DNA from: Deltaproteobacteria bacterium
GTDB taxonomy: Bacteria; Desulfobacterota; Desulfobacteria; Desulfobacterales; Desulfosarcinaceae
Assembly: GCA_020444075.1 (NCBI GenBank)
Contig: JAHLLR010000004.1
Span: forward strand, 56,299 to 120,298
DNA length: 64,000 nucleotides
Reading direction: 5' to 3'
Shown here piece by piece: positions 61,826 to 64,000 of this stretch (its first letter is position 1; every line of letters begins with the position of its first letter). The translations under genes were made by a program, and so were the position numbers. Below the pieces are notes generated by a model that saw nothing but the letters and a program-made list of their open reading frames with translations, was not told the origin of the DNA and searched no databases.

Positions 61826-63196
61826 CTATTCCCCAACCGTGACCATATTGATTTTGAACAGCTCCATTGGGTCGTCAACCGAGACCACATGGTTTAACGT
61901 CCATTCATAAGCTGGAGACACTTTGATTACTTCATCCAGAATAAAAGCCGCTGTTCCTGCAGTTCCCTTGACTTCCGGAAGCCTCGCATAGAATATCTGA
62001 CGCGTGCCGATCAATGTGACTTCCTCAGCCACGGCATCGGTAGGAGCAACGCCTTCCACCACAACCAGAAGTTCATGGGACTTGGTCTCCTTGATGGGCT
62101 CAAGATCGCCCATGACACCGTTTTTGCCGAATACCCGATAGCTCAGATGGTATTCCTTGCCTGCAAAGCGTTCTTCCACTTGATCCTTGGCCCACTGGAT
62201 GACCTTATCGATATTCTTGATCGTGTAAGGATCGCGAATACCGGCCATGCCCAGGTACCGCTCGCCAACCTTGCCCGATCCTTCCAGTTTCACTTTGACT
62301 TTCCCTTCGATGGGTACATACTCCGCTTTGGTGATCCGGCAGGTTTTTTCGTCGTATTGCTCATAGACGCAGTTGGTCATGTCCAGCATGCCACCGGCGA
62401 AATATTCAAAATATGGATTGGTGCGTTCGTACATCGCATGGCCTGCAACAGATGCGATGGTGCAACGCTGGAACGGTGCCATTGCGGTGACCTTGACATC
62501 ATCTTTCGTGATGGTTCCGATGATTGTTTCTTTCGCGCCATATGGCTCGGCCGCAAAAGAGGCACACTCCAGAATTTTGCCCCCATAGTATGAGTTATTT
62601 TCGGGCATTCCTTCGAAAATCGCCGCTGAGGCAAACACGGCTGCGTCACTTGAACGCCCGCCGATGATGACATCCGCGCCCATTTCCAGACATTTGATGA
62701 ACGGATGCACACCAGCGACTGCCACGATGCGCGTTGTTTTGTTCAGTTCATCGATCATCAGGTTTGTCCGGCCGTCCAATCCTTCGATGGTTTCCCCGGC
62801 CATCATTTTCTTACGAATATATTCCTTGTCCACTTCCGAGTAAAAATACCCCAGTTTGAATTTCTCCATTTTGTGCTTCTTTGCAATCTCACGAATAAAC
62901 TCGATATACATGTCGACACGACTGTCTGACCCAGTGTCACCGGCTGATCCGATGATCATCGGAACTTTCTGTTCTCTGGCAGCTATCAGCATCAGCTCCA
63001 GATCATGCTTCTGCCATTCAGGATGGCTTGCGCACTTGTCAGCACCCAACGGCACCGGCCCGATATCATCACTTCCAGAATCACAGGCATAGTAATCTGG
63101 TTTTGTCTTTGCGCCGATCCAGAAACTCTCCTCTTTCGTCGGGGCAAATCCTAAATGCCCGTTTGAGCAGTGAATACGAATCTGATCCTTTTTCAT
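61826..63196 (-). CDS. AtuA-like acyclic-terpene-utilisation family protein (DUF1446)
   Basis: 456 residues with an AtuA N-terminal domain: IRIHCSNGHLGFAPTKEESFWIGAKTKPDYYACDSGSDDIGPVPLG, PMIIGSAGDTGSDSRVDMYIEFIREIA, GADVIIGGRSSDAAVFASAAIFEGMP and MLDMTNCVYEQYDEKTCRI. AtuA acts in acyclic terpene (citronellol/geraniol) degradation in Pseudomonas, but its reaction is not known, and relatives in anaerobes occur with CoA genes. GGGAGGAAA precedes the ATG. It pairs with DUF4387. An acyl-CoA ligase fragment lies upstream, so a CoA-dependent acid or terpene pathway is plausible. Confidence 0.88.
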   Translation of the reverse strand: MKKDQIRIHCSNGHLGFAPTKEESFWIGAKTKPDYYACDSGSDDIGPVPLGADKCASHPEWQKHDLELMLIAAREQKVPMIIGSAGDTGSDSRVDMYIEFIREIAKKHKMEKFKLGYFYSEVDKEYIRKKMMAGETIEGLDGRTNLMIDELNKTTRIVAVAGVHPFIKCLEMGADVIIGGRSSDAAVFASAAIFEGMPENNSYYGGKILECASFAAEPYGAKETIIGTITKDDVKVTAMAPFQRCTIASVAGHAMYERTNPYFEYFAGGMLDMTNCVYEQYDEKTCRITKAEYVPIEGKVKVKLEGSGKVGERYLGMAGIRDPYTIKNIDKVIQWAKDQVEERFAGKEYHLSYRVFGKNGVMGDLEPIKETKSHELLVVVEGVAPTDAVAEEVTLIGTRQIFYARLPEVKGTAGTAAFILDEVIKVSPAYEWTLNHVVSVDDPMELFKINMVTVGE

Positions 63197-63646
63197 AACA
63201 TTTTCCTCCCATATCTTATAGACTTCTATTTTGGTAGGATGCTATCACACGACGTGATGGTTGCAACATCTTGTTACGTCCTATACATGATATCTTTACT
63301 CGATAAGGCCAGGGATTGTCCGACATTATCATCGGCAATAAATCCGATGACAAATTATTCTGCTAAGCGAGTTTTGCAGGCGGCAAAAATTCTGACTTAG
63401 CGATACCCATTTCAACAAGCATGGCTAATGCCAGTGGTGGTATCATTCCTTGTATAACGGCAGTGACCAGAAATGGATCAATGCCGTTTATTAAACAGGC
63501 GATTGATACAATATAGTCAGCATGGCCTCATGCTCAGCAAGAATGCCCGACGCCGAGTTTGAAAAGACAGACTCCTGGCGAGCATGACAGATCGGAAATG
63601 AAGGCATTTTCGGCAGCGAGGTCCGACCGGCTAAGCTCGGTCTTTC
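63197..63646. other. Intergenic region, 450 bases, with a transporter remnant
   Basis: Separates the AtuA-like and acyl-CoA ligase genes on the minus strand. It contains the C-terminal remnant of a membrane protein (63363-63527). No intact gene, and no clear promoter for the AtuA-like gene. Confidence 0.5.
63363..63527 (-). pseudogene. C-terminal remnant of a polytopic transporter (PTS EIIC-like)
   Basis: On the minus strand, from an upstream TGA to TAG at 63363-63365, the frame reads GHADYIVSIACLINGIDPFLVTAVIQGMIPPLALAMLVEMGIAKSEFLPPAKLA. The segment INGIDPFLVTAVIQGMIPPLALAM resembles the last helices of fructose-type PTS EIIC or a similar carrier. Everything before it is missing. A low-confidence family guess; the remnant status is clear because no start or earlier helices exist in frame. 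Confidence 0.4.
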
Positions 63647-64000
63647 TCACCGGTACCAATCCCTTACCACCCGTTTCATGAGCTTGCTGGATCCGGTCTT
63701 TGGCAAAGCGTCCACAAAATCGACGCTCTTGGGTGCCTTGTAGCGGGCCAGACGCTTTTTGACGAAGCTGATTAGTTCATCTTCGTCTACCGCTTGTCCC
63801 GGCTTTTTCACCACCACCGCCTTGACGGCTTCGCCCCACTTTTCGTCCGGAACGCCGACCACGGCGCATTCGAGCACAGCCGGGTGCTCGTAAATGGCAT
63901 ACTCCACTTCGGTGGAATAGACGTTCTCGCCGCCGGTGATGATGATATCCTTCCTGGTCGAGGACCGCCAGATCTCCGGTTTTGAACCAGCTTTCGTGGA
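63647..64000 (-). pseudogene. Acyl-CoA synthetase C-terminus, damaged and cut by the window edge
   Basis: The last 95 residues are a typical AMP-forming acyl-CoA ligase tail: KDIIITGGENVYSTEVEYAIYEHPAVLECAVVGVPDEKWGEAVKAVVV, then LISFVKKRLARYKAPKSVDFVDALPKTGSSKLMKRVV (catalytic Lys near the end). Upstream, the expected GDLAVLD segment (ESWFKTGDLAVLDQEG) lies in a different frame near 63945-63995, and about a dozen residues between it and RKDIII are missing. So the gene has a deletion plus a frameshift around 63955, or a sequence error there. The rest lies outside the window. Confidence 0.72.

Noticed and set aside
1..64000. CRISPR arrays, rRNA and tRNA genes
   Set aside because: No regularly spaced 24-40 base repeats and no cloverleaf-type sequence was seen on reading both strands; short hairpins found are described above. 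A tRNAscan or Infernal run would settle this.

Overview
The window reads as a piece of chromosome from an anaerobic deltaproteobacterium, most likely a sulfate reducer of the Desulfobacterales (Desulfosarcina/Desulfococcus-like). The reasons are the anaerobic Ni-Fe CO dehydrogenase gene, a DsrK/HdrD-like iron-sulfur protein, a NifX/Mrp/NifU cluster of the kind found in sulfate reducers, a fused FAD/Fe-S D-lactate dehydrogenase, several TRAP/CoA-type catabolic genes and a high G+C content. No rRNA, tRNA or CRISPR array was found.

Layout. 1-9.1 kb (minus strand): end-truncated RND/MMPL exporter, acyl-ACP thioesterase, FHA-cyclase, DUF302 protein, RlmI-like methyltransferase, D-lactate/glycolate dehydrogenase and a glutaredoxin-like periplasmic protein. 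9.3-15.0 kb (plus): a five-gene catabolic operon (class III aminotransferase, FGGY kinase, class II aldolase, TetR regulator, MFS carrier) with a consensus-like promoter bracketed by two matching dyads. 15.0-24.5 kb (minus): an Fe-S/CO module consisting of a selenocysteine-type HdrD-like protein (in-frame TGA followed by a SECIS-like hairpin), a small protein, a sigma-54 activator, then cooS with a textbook -24/-12 promoter and six genes for NifX-like, receiver, Mrp ATPase, NifU-like and radical SAM proteins. 25.1-29.2 kb (plus): a small ORF and a PqiA-PqiA-PqiB-PqiC lipid-transport operon. 29.8-34.8 kb: MFS carrier divergent from a GntR regulator, methylmalonate-semialdehyde dehydrogenase, ferritin-like and small proteins ending at a clear terminator. 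34.9-41.6 kb: DUF1989 protein, solute-binding protein, MobA-HD fusion, MFS carrier and an antiporter fused to a PTS EIIA domain. 42.3-44.2 kb: an AT-rich LTA-synthase-type gene, probably acquired. 44.2-47.2 kb: ADP-forming acyl-CoA synthetase/GNAT with an acyl carrier protein. 47.8-56.0 kb (plus): Lrp regulator, 2,4-diaminopentanoate dehydrogenase, OrtA/OrtB thiolase, TRAP transporter and D-aminoacylase, i.e. the lower half of oxidative ornithine degradation tied to its own uptake system. 56-61.3 kb: methyltransferase, repeat elements with a transposase remnant, and two L,D-transpeptidases flanking an Lpp-like lipoprotein. 61.5-64 kb (minus): DUF4387 and AtuA/DUF1446 pair, a transporter remnant and a damaged acyl-CoA ligase end.

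The strongest points for follow-up are the selenocysteine HdrD-like protein beside the sigma-54-controlled cooS/NifX/Mrp operon, the TetR-controlled aminotransferase-kinase-aldolase operon, the ornithine-type thiolase operon lacking its usual first steps, and several unexplained repeats (8-bp degenerate arrays, a 139-bp palindromic element).
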